A stretch of DNA of 64,000 nucleotides from Sulfidibacter corallicola (GCF_017498545.1 NZ_CP071793.1:4055001-4119000); one strand, 5' to 3'; shown: positions 43,825 through 52,975, counted from the stretch's first letter. The notes: generated by a model not told the origin, from the letters alone. Numbers and translations: made by a program.

Positions 43825-44328
43825 CTATTCGGTCTTTCGAGGGAACAGTTGGGAATTGTCTTGGCGCTGATGCAAAACGGCGACGACGACAATCTCTCCC
43901 ATTTCGATTTGATAGTACAGAGTCGCCGCCCAGGCCGGGGGCCCGGGTTTCAGGTGGGTAACTAATCGAAGCGAATCGTTTGGGAGTTCCCGCATTTGTG
44001 AGAGGGGCGTCGTTGCAGTAAGTTGGCCCGCCGGGCCGACATTTTTCGACGAACTCCCTGCACATCCGCCTTTTTAGGTTTTTATCTTTATCTTCGAGCT
44101 TTACAGAGTTTGTTACATAAGAGCGTAGGGAAACTGCTTGATCAATGCACGTCGGTATTTACCCAAACAAACGGGGAAAACTTCCCGATGCTCCCGAATC
44201 AACTGGACCGCATCATCAATTCGCTCGCAGAATTGTCGACCTAGCGTTTCTTGCTTTCGTTCGTAATACCGGGCAGCGTCCAAGATATCGATCTCTGCCC
44301 TTTTTCGGATTCGGACTCGAACGGTCAA
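43825..44328 (-). pseudogene. ParE/RelE-family toxin split by an insertion
   Basis: The first part (TTG start at 44328, overlapping the antitoxin stop as TTGA) encodes a ParE-like protein: VRIRKRAEIDILDAARYYER, then KYRRALIKQFPYAL. It stops at 44113. The missing C-terminus is found downstream in another stretch, LYYQIEMGEIVVVAVLHQRQ, ending at 43825. Removing exactly 201 bases (67 codons, 43919-44119) joins the two in frame as PYALYYQIEMG and gives a normal 100-residue toxin. As it stands the product is truncated after 71 residues and lacks the last conserved strand. Confidence 0.75.
43919..44119 (-). mobile_element. 201-bp insertion inside the parE toxin gene
   Basis: A segment with no counterpart in ParE proteins, bounded by CTCT on both sides (44120-44123 and 43919-43922) and introducing a stop two codons after entry. 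It is a multiple of three and apart from early stops stays open in one frame. It contains GC palindromic stretches (near 44024-44038 and 43932-43948). No transposase and no clear terminal inverted repeats were seen. Candidate non-autonomous repeat; limits are ambiguous by four bases. Confidence 0.45.
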
Positions 44329-44540
44329 AGTTCGTTCGCGATGCGTTCTTTCACTATCACCCAATCCTGGCCTGGATCAGGAGATGAAGCCCATTCTCGT
44401 TCGCGAGCGGCCAGTTCGGAGCCGTGCCATTCTGGAATGGGTAAACGTTCTGGCTCCGCTGCAATCTCATCCCAAAGATCTTGTACGACACGCACCTTTT
44501 CGGAAAGGGAAAGTAGATTGAATTCACTGTGAATCGACAT
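44325..44540 (-). CDS. Antitoxin of the addiction-module component (RelB-like, TIGR02574) family
   Basis: 71-residue acidic protein with the family layout: FNLLSLSEKVRVVQDLWDEI, then PIPEWHGSELAAREREWASS and the closing DWVIVKERIANEL. Such proteins bind and neutralise ParE/RelE toxins and repress their operon. AGGAG lies just before the ATG. The toxin gene starts within the stop codon but is interrupted, so this antitoxin may persist as a remnant or still counter homologous toxins. Confidence 0.85.
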   Translation of the reverse strand: MSIHSEFNLLSLSEKVRVVQDLWDEIAAEPERLPIPEWHGSELAAREREWASSPDPGQDWVIVKERIANEL

Positions 44541-44682
44541 AGGAGATCTCCGACCCCGCCTGAAAGAACCTAAAGAATCCTGCTCTGAAACACCATTTTA
44601 TCAGGTCGACAGGCAATAACCCAGCGGGCTTCTCCATCGGGGATTGGTTCACTATCCGAATTGAGCACTCTACAATGAATGT

Positions 44683-45495
44683 TCAAGCCGGGTTGCTTTC
44701 CAAGAGGTCGGCCACCCAATCGAGATGCCTATGAGCGCCCAAATATTGGCGGGCGGCGAGGCTGAAGGGGGCGCAACTTGCTATCTTTTGGGCGAGTCGA
44801 TCACGAATGGCTTTCCGCTCGGCCGAGCCTCGTGGAAGTGCCTCGAAGAAACTCACGTAGTTAGCGATTTCGTCGTGGAGTTGCTCCCTTTTGCTGTTGA
44901 AGTCCGGGTGGTCGAGGTTGAGGAGAATCTTGCTCTCCTCGACACGTTTTTGCGCAATGGGATCGTTTGCGGAATCAGGATGAATCACCGGGCGGCCGTC
45001 GGGCAGGAAGGCGATCAACCGACAGTCGTCCTCGTTGCAGGGATCGAGGATAATCGGGCGTTCGTGCACGATGGATCGGATACCGGTTGCCTTCTTCGAT
45101 GGATCGAGCAGGGGGAAATGATCACCCTTCCCACCGGAACAGCCGTGTTCCGGGTTGTGCTTGGGGCTATTCGCGAACGGACAGGCGAGGCGATAGTTGT
45201 CGGCTTTGAAAGTGAGAAACCAGTAGTCGCATTTCGGGCGAAAGTGATCGATCGTCAAAGAAGCGCCAACCAGCTCGGCTTCGGTATACCAACACTTGTT
45301 CCCGAGTTCCGCGGTAAAGAGGTCTTTGAGGGGCGACCATTTGGCCGGCCCGTTTTTTTCGACGTAGTCCTTCCGCTTCTTCGCTGATATCTCAGTGAGG
45401 TGCTTGTGTGCCTTTGCCAATCGTATCTTTGCCGCCTTTCCGTCCTGGCAGGCAAAGATGGTGTTGAGTAGGTCGTCGATGGGGACGTGTCTCAT
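44683..45495 (-). CDS. HNH endonuclease, PtuB/retron-associated type
   Basis: 270-residue predicted nuclease, last gene of the restriction operon. The HNH region is around residues 66-128. Cys68 lies in KCWYTEAEL, the catalytic-type His84 in TIDHFRPKCDYW, Asn100 in KADNYRLACPFAN, then Cys119 and GGKGDHFPLLDP. This resembles the family of HNH proteins partnered with ABC-type ATPases in Septu (PtuB) and in Ec78-like retrons. The usual C-x2-C knuckle reads C-W-Y-T. The start overlaps the ATPase stop by four bases, so the two are co-translated and probably form a complex. Confidence 0.8.
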   Translation of the reverse strand: MRHVPIDDLLNTIFACQDGKAAKIRLAKAHKHLTEISAKKRKDYVEKNGPAKWSPLKDLFTAELGNKCWYTEAELVGASLTIDHFRPKCDYWFLTFKADNYRLACPFANSPKHNPEHGCSGGKGDHFPLLDPSKKATGIRSIVHERPIILDPCNEDDCRLIAFLPDGRPVIHPDSANDPIAQKRVEESKILLNLDHPDFNSKREQLHDEIANYVSFFEALPRGSAERKAIRDRLAQKIASCAPFSLAARQYLGAHRHLDWVADLLESNPA

Positions 45496-46976
45496 CCGCC
45501 GCCTCGTCCCGCTTCGTGGCGACTACGCAGGAAAGCGACGTAGTCGGGATCGCGCTCACTAATGCCGGATTGCAGAATCTCGAGATCGGCATTCAGCTCC
45601 TTGAGGCGTTGCTTGTCATCCTCGGTCAACGTCTCCTTGAGACTGAGACGCAGGCGTTCGTCCATAAGGGCTTGGGTCTTCTTGTCGAGACTGGAAGGCA
45701 GGCCGAAAAATTCGCTACTGCAAAGCAGGTTGGCGACACCTTGCCCGCGCGGGTGTCGGTAAGGATGATCGAAGGTGACGTGGTCGATTCCGTTTCCATG
45801 GGCCAGGAAAATCTGCTCCCGCACGAGGCCGGAAATGACCACCGGGTCGTGGGTCGCCATGAGGACGGTGGAATGGCTTTTCTGGAATGCGTTGAAGGCT
45901 TCGTCGAGCAGCTCGGGATACTCCCAGGACCATTGGGGATTGAGATGGGTATCCGGTTCATCCAGGAGAATGAGATTGTCCCGTTGGTTGGTGAGCCGGA
46001 TGGCACCGATCACGGCGATCAGTTGCTTTTCGCCTTCGCTGAGTTGGTCGAAGTCGAAGATTTGCCGGTTTGCTTCTCCGACCAGATCGAAGGTCACGCT
46101 TTTGAGCATGCCGCGGGCGGCGAGGTGTTCGAGGGAGAGGTAGAGGTTGTCATGGCCGCGTTCCAACCTGAGAGCCAGTTTCCAGAGACGTTGCTCCGGG
46201 TTCATGTTCTCCTCGTAGGTGTAGGTGCGGGTTTCCGTGAACGCGTACCCCGCAATCGCTCCGTCATCGACGATGGGCCGTTTCACCTTGTGGCTTTCCA
46301 CCAGGTCGGCGGTTTCGGCCAGAGCCGAAATGACCCTTCCCACTTTGCCGGTGGTGCCCCAAAGAATCGGCTCGTCTTTCTCCGGATCGAAGCCTTTGGG
46401 CGACTGGAGAACGATTTTGATGTTGCACGCACCGGCAATGTCGAGCCGTTCGAAGAAGTCGACGTGACGATGGGCGATGAGGGCCAGCAGAATGTGGCGG
46501 GCTTGTTGGTTGGTGGAGAGCACGAACAGCGGGCGGTAGTTGTCGCGTCCGGGTTCCCGAACGAGGCTACGAAAGCTGGCGGTGTAGCGCTTGAGTAGGC
46601 GGGCGACGCGCGCGCAGTCGCCCGAGTAGTAGGCGAAAGTGGTTTCCGGGTAAAAGACTTGCGCTTCGCCGTCCCGCAGGCGACGGGTGAAGTGTTTGAG
46701 GGGCACTTCCCGGTCATCGACAATGGAACGCAGGCAACCTTCCGTAGCGGAAAGTACGATGTGCCGCCTCTGAGCTTCATATTCGAGGCGAAAGTCGAAG
46801 GGCGGTGTCTTGTTGAGGTAGGTATCGAGCAGAATGTGGAGAATGGCCTCGATCAGATTGGACTTGCCGCTGCCGTTGCCGCCGATGAAGGTGTTGAGGA
46901 GAAAGGCCCGCTCGAAGTGGATCTCGCAGTTGCGCAGGTTCTTGAAGCGATCGATCCATAGGCGGAGCAGCTTCAT
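45492..46976 (-). CDS. ABC/AAA-type ATPase, PtuA-like
   Basis: 494-residue SMC/ABC-like ATPase of the OLD/RecF group. Walker A GGNGSGKSNLIEAI is at about 32-45, the signature FDQLSEGEKQLIAVIGAI near 325, and Walker B with D-loop NLILLDEPDTHLNPQW near 350. The switch His is in VLMATHDPVVIS. No Toprim domain is visible. Paired with the downstream HNH gene it has the architecture of Septu PtuA. It follows hsdS by three bases, within a type I restriction operon, which points to defence. Confidence 0.85.
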   Translation of the reverse strand: MKLLRLWIDRFKNLRNCEIHFERAFLLNTFIGGNGSGKSNLIEAILHILLDTYLNKTPPFDFRLEYEAQRRHIVLSATEGCLRSIVDDREVPLKHFTRRLRDGEAQVFYPETTFAYYSGDCARVARLLKRYTASFRSLVREPGRDNYRPLFVLSTNQQARHILLALIAHRHVDFFERLDIAGACNIKIVLQSPKGFDPEKDEPILWGTTGKVGRVISALAETADLVESHKVKRPIVDDGAIAGYAFTETRTYTYEENMNPEQRLWKLALRLERGHDNLYLSLEHLAARGMLKSVTFDLVGEANRQIFDFDQLSEGEKQLIAVIGAIRLTNQRDNLILLDEPDTHLNPQWSWEYPELLDEAFNAFQKSHSTVLMATHDPVVISGLVREQIFLAHGNGIDHVTFDHPYRHPRGQGVANLLCSSEFFGLPSSLDKKTQALMDERLRLSLKETLTEDDKQRLKELNADLEILQSGISERDPDYVAFLRSRHEAGRGGG

Positions 46977-46979
46977 CGG

Positions 46980-48704
46980 CTAGGCACGCACTTTTGGAGA
47001 TGGTGCACCGGCGGCGGTGAGTTCGGCGACGAGGGCTTCGAGCAGGTTCTTGGCGGTGGCGCGAGAGGCGGCGAGCTGGGATTCCAACTGGTCCACTAAG
47101 GTCATCAGTTCGCCCACCTTGGCCACGATTCGGTGTTGTTCGGCGAGAGGTGGAATGGGAATTAGCATTGTCTCTATTCCTCCAACTCTCAGATGCTTAA
47201 CGGTTGCTCCTACGGGCTTATCTTGGACACGATTCATCATACATGGAGCTTGAATTGTCAGTAGTATGAATTTCCCATGTATAAAGCCTGGATCTAGTCG
47301 AATAAGCATCATCCTTTGTCCCATACAAAGGCGAGCGCCTTCGGGAATGATACAAGCTTCCCCCATTGGCGCTTCGCGTGTAATTAGTATGTCACCAGAT
47401 TCCGGATAAACTCTCGACGCCCACCGCTTGTAAACTGCCTCGGTTACGAACTTGGGGTCCTTATAATTAAGCTGCCCGTCTCTGATGTTCGTTGTCCTGA
47501 TCAATGGAATCCCGTCATTTGAATAAGGTGCGGTCTTGTTGTGGCAATCGACTACGAGAATACTTGATTCCATCAAAGTTGCCCACGCCCACCCCTTGGG
47601 GAGTTTTTTTAAATTAGGTGGCCGTCTTTGCTTCGCCTGTTTTTTTAACTGAACCTTGGACTCCGAGGGATTGGGGTATCCCTTCTCTAGAAGATTAACT
47701 CTGTGATTTTTAAGATCCTTGAGTAGTGTCGCTGCAGGTTCATCTTTTGGGTCTTGGGGAACGACTTTCCCCTGGACGGCGAGGGCGAGGATGGATTTGC
47801 GGAGATCGGCGGGATCGATGTCATAGGACTTGTGGAAGAGGAGTTGAAGATTCGCCGGGGTCGGGGCGTCGGAAAAACGGGCCAGGGCGGCGCGAGCAAG
47901 CGCGGCATGTCGCGTATCGCGTTCCTGCTGCTGCGCCTCCAGCCGATCACACAAAGCCATCAACTCATCTACCTTCACCACAATCCGCTTCTGCTCGGCG
48001 AGAGGTGGGAGAGGGAAAGGCTTGCAAGCAAAGTAGCCGATCGGAACCCGTTTTTGACCTGCCGAACCAGTCATATGAGGAATTCCCTCAAGTAGAAACT
48101 GCGGCGATCTCAGATAAATCCAAACATAATAGGGATTAATAACAGGAGCAAATGGGCGTGCTACGTGGAGTTCTGTCGTTCCAGCTCCAATACCATTCTT
48201 AAATCCATTGATCACAGCAGACTTGCCGTTCTGAAAACAGGGAGTGATTTTCGCCATAACGATGTCCCCATCTGCAAGATGTGTAAATCCCTTTTTCAGC
48301 TCTGACCAAGGTCGGATATCTCCCTTAAGTTTGCCTCCATACGACTGCGGAATAGCTGGCATGGGGAGAAATGAAGCTAGGGTCGAATCGACTGCAGAAT
48401 TGCGTGGCCTGATTTCTGTAATTTCTTGGAGTGTTGTCAGGGTCCAATTTTTTGGAATATCCAAACGATCAAAATCGGCAATAGGCTGGATCACGCGTAG
48501 CTTCCGGAGCTTCTTTTCACCAGCCAATTTCTCCCGGATAGCGGAAGCTGTTGAAACAAGCTCAGCCCCCTCTCCCTCGTTTGGATTTTGTGGCACCAAT
48601 TTACCTTGGACGGCCAAACCAAGCACCAACTCCCGCATTTTCGCCACGGCACCTGGCGCATCCGCGAACTGGTCAAACTTTTCAAAGAAGGTTTCGAGCT
48701 TCAT
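46980..48704 (-). CDS. hsdS: Type I restriction-modification specificity subunit
   Basis: 574-residue DNA-recognition subunit with the usual two-fold layout. There are two target-recognition domains (about 75-225 and 370-520) and two similar coiled regions, PLPPLAEQKRIVVKVDELM and PIPPLAEQHRIVAKVGELM. Related segments VQGKLVPQNP and VQGKVVPQDP precede each recognition domain. The recognition domains are noticeably more AT-rich than the conserved parts, as expected for exchanged modules. The start overlaps the hsdM stop (ATGA). Confidence 0.93.
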   Translation of the reverse strand: MKLETFFEKFDQFADAPGAVAKMRELVLGLAVQGKLVPQNPNEGEGAELVSTASAIREKLAGEKKLRKLRVIQPIADFDRLDIPKNWTLTTLQEITEIRPRNSAVDSTLASFLPMPAIPQSYGGKLKGDIRPWSELKKGFTHLADGDIVMAKITPCFQNGKSAVINGFKNGIGAGTTELHVARPFAPVINPYYVWIYLRSPQFLLEGIPHMTGSAGQKRVPIGYFACKPFPLPPLAEQKRIVVKVDELMALCDRLEAQQQERDTRHAALARAALARFSDAPTPANLQLLFHKSYDIDPADLRKSILALAVQGKVVPQDPKDEPAATLLKDLKNHRVNLLEKGYPNPSESKVQLKKQAKQRRPPNLKKLPKGWAWATLMESSILVVDCHNKTAPYSNDGIPLIRTTNIRDGQLNYKDPKFVTEAVYKRWASRVYPESGDILITREAPMGEACIIPEGARLCMGQRMMLIRLDPGFIHGKFILLTIQAPCMMNRVQDKPVGATVKHLRVGGIETMLIPIPPLAEQHRIVAKVGELMTLVDQLESQLAASRATAKNLLEALVAELTAAGAPSPKVRA

Positions 48705-50182
48705 TTGGAAGCTCCGGCGGTGGCGTTGAGCGCGATTTCGAGCTCCTGTTTCAGCATGGCTCGCGTTTCGGCGATCTGTTCAAGCAGCTTTTCGTATTCG
48801 GGCAGGAGGTCTTCGACCTTGCCGGGGCCCTTGTCGACCTTGTGCGGATTTTTGAGGTCGAGGTTGTAGTTCCCAGCTTTGATCTCCTCGATGCTGACAC
48901 GCCAGGCCTGCTCGGTTTCTTTGCGCGAGCTGTAGCGACCATTTTGGTCGGGCTCGCCCCACCATTTCTTCTCGGGCTCGAACTCTTCGATACGGATGGG
49001 TTTGCTCTTGTTGTAACTCTTGGCGCCCGCGGGGTAGGGGTGCTCGTAATACCAGATTTCCTTGGTCGGTCGGCCCTTGGTGAAGAAGAGCAGGTTGGTT
49101 TTGATGCCGGTGTAGGGATTGAAGACTCCGTTGGGCAGGCGGACGATGGTATGCAGGTCGCACTCGCCGAGAAGCTTTTCCTTGATGCGGGTCTTGACAC
49201 CTTCACCGAAAAGAGTTCCGTCGGGCAGCACGATGCCGGCGCGGCCGCCAGGCTTGAGCACGCGCATGATGAGGACGAGGAAAAGGTCGGCAGTCTCGCG
49301 CGTGCGGAACTCGCTGGGAAAGTTGGCCTCGATGCCGTCTTCCTCCATGCCGCCGAAGGGCGGGTTGGTGACGATGCAGTCCACGTATTCGCGGGGCTTC
49401 CAGTCGGTGAGCGGACGCGCGAGGGTGTTGCCGTGACGGACGCTGGAGGGCACGTCGATGCCGTGCAGCATGAGATTGGTCATGCATAGCACGTGCGGTA
49501 AGTGTTTCTTTTCGATGCCGGAAAAGCAATCCTGAATGATGGCCATATCCTTGTCGGTTTTGGCCTGGTCGCGCAGATGATCGATGGCACAGGTAAGAAA
49601 GCCGCCAGTGCCGCAGGCCGGGTCGAAAATCGTTTCGCCGAGGCGCGGGTCGACCTGCTCGACGATGAACCGGGTGACCGCACGCGGCGTGTAAAACTCA
49701 CCCGCATTGCCGGCGGACTGGAGATCTTTGAGGATTTTTTCGTAGATGTCGCCGAACATGTGGCGGTCGTCGGAAGCATTGAAGTCGATGCCGTTGATTT
49801 TGTTGATGACCTGGCGCATGAGGGTGCCGTTCTTCATGTAATTGTTGGCATCCTCGAAGGCCATGCGAATCAACCCGGAGATCTGATCCTGGCCGGCGGT
49901 CATGTTCCGGAGCGTACGCAGCAATTCGTTGTTGACAAAATCGAGCAAGGCTTCGCCGGTGATGCCTTCTTCGTCGGCGGCCCAGTTGCGCCAGCGGTGA
50001 TGTTCCTCCAGTGGAGATCGGTAGTCGTCGTCGAAGAGTTCGAGCTGAGACTCTCGATCGTCGAAAATTTTGAGGAAAAAGAGCCAGGCCATCTGTTCGA
50101 TGCGTTGGGCGTCACCGTAGGTTCCGGCGTCCTTACGCATGATGTCCTGGATAGATTTGACGAGATTGGCGATGTTGGGCAT
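48701..50182 (-). CDS. hsdM: Type I restriction-modification DNA methyltransferase subunit
   Basis: 493-residue N6-adenine methyltransferase. It has an N-terminal helical HsdM domain, then SAGNAGEFYTPRAVTRFIV, the SAM-binding DPACGTGGFLTCAI and the catalytic motif IV VTNPPFGG. A C-terminal tail (RAMLKQELEIALNATAG) contacts HsdS. Two copies with one HsdS make the methylase. It is between hsdR (13 bp upstream) and hsdS (overlapping). Confidence 0.95.
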   Translation of the reverse strand: MPNIANLVKSIQDIMRKDAGTYGDAQRIEQMAWLFFLKIFDDRESQLELFDDDYRSPLEEHHRWRNWAADEEGITGEALLDFVNNELLRTLRNMTAGQDQISGLIRMAFEDANNYMKNGTLMRQVINKINGIDFNASDDRHMFGDIYEKILKDLQSAGNAGEFYTPRAVTRFIVEQVDPRLGETIFDPACGTGGFLTCAIDHLRDQAKTDKDMAIIQDCFSGIEKKHLPHVLCMTNLMLHGIDVPSSVRHGNTLARPLTDWKPREYVDCIVTNPPFGGMEEDGIEANFPSEFRTRETADLFLVLIMRVLKPGGRAGIVLPDGTLFGEGVKTRIKEKLLGECDLHTIVRLPNGVFNPYTGIKTNLLFFTKGRPTKEIWYYEHPYPAGAKSYNKSKPIRIEEFEPEKKWWGEPDQNGRYSSRKETEQAWRVSIEEIKAGNYNLDLKNPHKVDKGPGKVEDLLPEYEKLLEQIAETRAMLKQELEIALNATAGASK

Positions 50183-50195
50183 GAGTCAGTGCTTC

Positions 50196-52574
50196 CTAAG
50201 CTGCATTAGTGTAAAGGGCATTTTCAAGATCACGGATGGCGGTGCGATATTCCGCTTTTCCGCCAAAGAGGTTGACGATTTCGATGGGGGTGCCGAAGCC
50301 GCGGAGGGGATCGACCGTAAGAATCTCCATCGATTGCACGGTCTGAATACCGTTGTCGGCGTATTTGTCGAGCAGAGCCCCAAGCACGGCTCGAGCCTGT
50401 TCGCCATACTTGCCGAAGAGGCTTCGTTTCTTGACGTTGTCGGCGCGTTCCCGGCGGGTGAGCGGTGGCTGGTCGTAGGCGATGTGGCAGATGAGGTCGA
50501 AGGGATCGTAGTCGCGCCCGACCTGTTGGGCCAACTCCTCGAGAAAGAGTCCCTGTTCGGCCAGCTCCTCGAGAATGACTCTCTTCTTGTCGGCGGCATT
50601 CCAGGTTTGAAGGAAGTCGCTCAAGGTGGCGAAAGACTTGTGGACCGCCTTGCGAGAGTAATCCGTGAGCGACTCGGTGATGAGGCGACCCTCCGCATTG
50701 AGGTACTGGACACGCTCGGTGGCGATGTGAACTGGGACATCGTCGACATAGTAGCGCATGGGCCTGACGGGTCCTTCCTCACCGGGGCCGTAGGGCGGCG
50801 GCTCGGGCTCTCCGAGCACGCTGTCGTCGATCTCTTCCGTCTCGGGCTCGTTGAAATCGTCAGGGGGAACGACCGACTCGTCTTCCTCCGGCTCATAGAT
50901 CTGGACGGGATCTCCATCGAAATCGGGATCGGCAAAAAGTGCGGTGGCGCGCCTGAAGTCCATGATGGTGAAGAAGAGCTTGCCGTAGTCCTCGTTGATG
51001 CGGGTTCCGCGACCGATGATCTGTTTAAACTCGGTCATGCTTTTGATTTCCTTGTCGAGCACGATGAGGTGGCAGGTCTGGGCATCCACGCCGGTGGACA
51101 TGAGTCGCGAGGTAGTGGCAATGACCGGGTAGGTGGATTCGGGGTCAATAAAGTTATCGAGCTGATCCTTGCCCACCTTGTTATCGCCGGTGATGCGCAT
51201 GACGTATTTGCTGTTCTCGCCCGCAAGATCGGGATTGGCGTTGACCAGTGCCTGACGCATGCGCTCGGCGTGATCGATGTTCTCACAGAAAACGATGGTC
51301 TTGGCATAGCGATTGGTGGCCTCGAGGAATTCGGTAATTCTCGCCGCGACCAACTCGGTGCGCTTTTTGAGGACCAGATTGCGATCCATGTCGCGCAGGT
51401 TGTATTCGCGATCTTCAATCTCGAAGCCGTATTTATCGAGCTTCCCGATTTCAGGACGCCAGCCGTCGAGATCCTTGTCGAGACCAATGCGAATCACTTT
51501 GTAGGGCGCGAGGAAGCCATCGTTGATGCCCTGACGGAGAGAGTAGGTGTAAATCGGCTCGCCGAAGTAATGGATGTTGGAGACGTCTTTGGTCTCCTTG
51601 GGTGTGGCGGTGAGCCCGATCTGGGTAGCGGAGGAGAAATATTCGAGGACTTGGCGCCACGCGGCGTCATCGGCGGCGCTGCCGCGGTGACACTCGTCGA
51701 CAATGATCAAGTCGAAAAAAGTGGGTGAAAACTGCTTGTAGATGTTGAGGGCGTCCTCGGAGCCCGTTACCGCTTGATAGAGGCTAAGGTAGATTTCGTA
51801 GGACTTGTCGACGATACGGTTGGTGATCTTTGTCATCGCCTGGCCGAAGGGTTTGAAGTCGTTGGTCTTGGTCTGATCGGCAAGGATATTTCGGTCGACA
51901 AGGAAAAGAATCCGTTTCTTGGTGCCGGACTTCCAAAGGCGCCAAATGATCTGAAAGGCGGTAAAGGTCTTCCCTGTGCCGGTAGCCATGACCAGAAGGA
52001 GGCGATCCCTACCGCGCGCGATGGCGTCGACGGTACGGTTGATGGCATTGATCTGATAGTACCGGGGTTTCTTGCCGCTGCCATCGTCGTAATAATCGAA
52101 GGTGGCGACGGCCTCCTGCCGCTGGCTGTAACCCTTGGCGGCATTGCAGCGTTGCCAGAGTTCGTCGGGGCTTGGAAATTGGTCCAGGGGAATCTCGCGT
52201 TCGACGGGATCCGCGCCCGGCAGGCGATTGTGTTCTAGGAAGGCGTCGCCGTTGGAGCTATAGACGAAGGGGAGATCGAGGATTTCGGCGTATTCGAGGG
52301 CTTGCTGCATGCCATCCCCGACGGAATGATGGTTGTCTTTGACCTCGATCACGGCGAGAGGGATGTTCAGTTTGTAGTAGAGAACGTAATCGGCTCTCTT
52401 CTTTTTGCCGCGACGGCAGGTCTGACCGCGGACGATGACTCGGCCATCCGTGAAGTAGTGCTCCTCCTTTAGCTGGTTCATGAGATCCCAGGAGCCCTGT
52501 TTGTCCTTGTCGAGGGCAGGCGTGATGAACTTGGTGCGAATATCGGCTTCGGTCAGTTGCTTTTTATCGATCAT
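50196..52574 (-). CDS. hsdR: Type I restriction endonuclease motor subunit
   Basis: 792-residue ATP-dependent translocase and nuclease. The N-terminal PD-(D/E)xK nuclease shows RADYVLYYKLNIPLAVIEVKD. The helicase part has Walker A VMATGTGKTFTAF, DEAD-like VDECHRGSAADD and motif VI-like KQIIGRGTRI. The C-terminus (about 600-792) resembles the EcoEI-type domain. ATG 52574 (MIDKKQLTEADIR) follows GAGGG; an upstream in-frame extension lacks homology. First gene of a five-gene operon ending with the ATPase and HNH genes. Confidence 0.94.
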   Translation of the reverse strand: MIDKKQLTEADIRTKFITPALDKDKQGSWDLMNQLKEEHYFTDGRVIVRGQTCRRGKKKRADYVLYYKLNIPLAVIEVKDNHHSVGDGMQQALEYAEILDLPFVYSSNGDAFLEHNRLPGADPVEREIPLDQFPSPDELWQRCNAAKGYSQRQEAVATFDYYDDGSGKKPRYYQINAINRTVDAIARGRDRLLLVMATGTGKTFTAFQIIWRLWKSGTKKRILFLVDRNILADQTKTNDFKPFGQAMTKITNRIVDKSYEIYLSLYQAVTGSEDALNIYKQFSPTFFDLIIVDECHRGSAADDAAWRQVLEYFSSATQIGLTATPKETKDVSNIHYFGEPIYTYSLRQGINDGFLAPYKVIRIGLDKDLDGWRPEIGKLDKYGFEIEDREYNLRDMDRNLVLKKRTELVAARITEFLEATNRYAKTIVFCENIDHAERMRQALVNANPDLAGENSKYVMRITGDNKVGKDQLDNFIDPESTYPVIATTSRLMSTGVDAQTCHLIVLDKEIKSMTEFKQIIGRGTRINEDYGKLFFTIMDFRRATALFADPDFDGDPVQIYEPEEDESVVPPDDFNEPETEEIDDSVLGEPEPPPYGPGEEGPVRPMRYYVDDVPVHIATERVQYLNAEGRLITESLTDYSRKAVHKSFATLSDFLQTWNAADKKRVILEELAEQGLFLEELAQQVGRDYDPFDLICHIAYDQPPLTRRERADNVKKRSLFGKYGEQARAVLGALLDKYADNGIQTVQSMEILTVDPLRGFGTPIEIVNLFGGKAEYRTAIRDLENALYTNAA

Positions 52575-52975
52575 TCGCGAGCCCTCAAATAGATTGGCAC
52601 CCAGGAGCACATCCGAGAAGGTCGGCAGGCTACAAAATGTCCTACATTTCATCTTAATTCTACTATGGAATCAATGTAGCAGGTCCCTGCAAACCCTCCA
52701 AGTTCAAATAATTGCTTCCTCGTGCATGTACCTGGATCGAGCGGTTCTTGCCGGCACAATGCTCAAAAGGTAGGACCAAAAACGATCCAGGCACGGCTTG
52801 GCGACAAACGATGACCGTGTATTTGGTGAACGGTTCCTCGGATGGTCGAATGTCACGGCCACAGCGTCAATCCAGCCCCATAAACGGCAAAAAGTAGCTC
52901 TTTCATGAATCGACGTGTTCCCGCGTTCGTCCAAACCCACCACCCTGGTGATACAATGATTCGAGGAGGACAACC
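52575..52975. other. Intergenic region between hsdR and the 63-codon gene
   Basis: 401 bp presumably holding the divergent promoters of the restriction operon and of the small gene, though no strong box was identified. It contains the left copy of a 20-bp imperfect direct repeat (52873-52892). Confidence 0.45.
52873..52892 (+). repeat. Left copy of 20-bp imperfect direct repeat
   Basis: CAGCCCCATAAACGGCAAAA, matching 18 of 20 bases with the copy at 53279-53298. The pair brackets the 63-codon gene. Confidence 0.55.

Noticed and set aside
43916..44109. 8-bp direct repeat TACAGAGT (43916-43923 and 44102-44109) as target-site duplication of the parE insertion
   Set aside because: Removing the 186 bp between the copies leaves a stop codon and five extra codons in the toxin. 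The CTCT-bounded 201-bp removal restores the protein exactly, so that reading is preferred.
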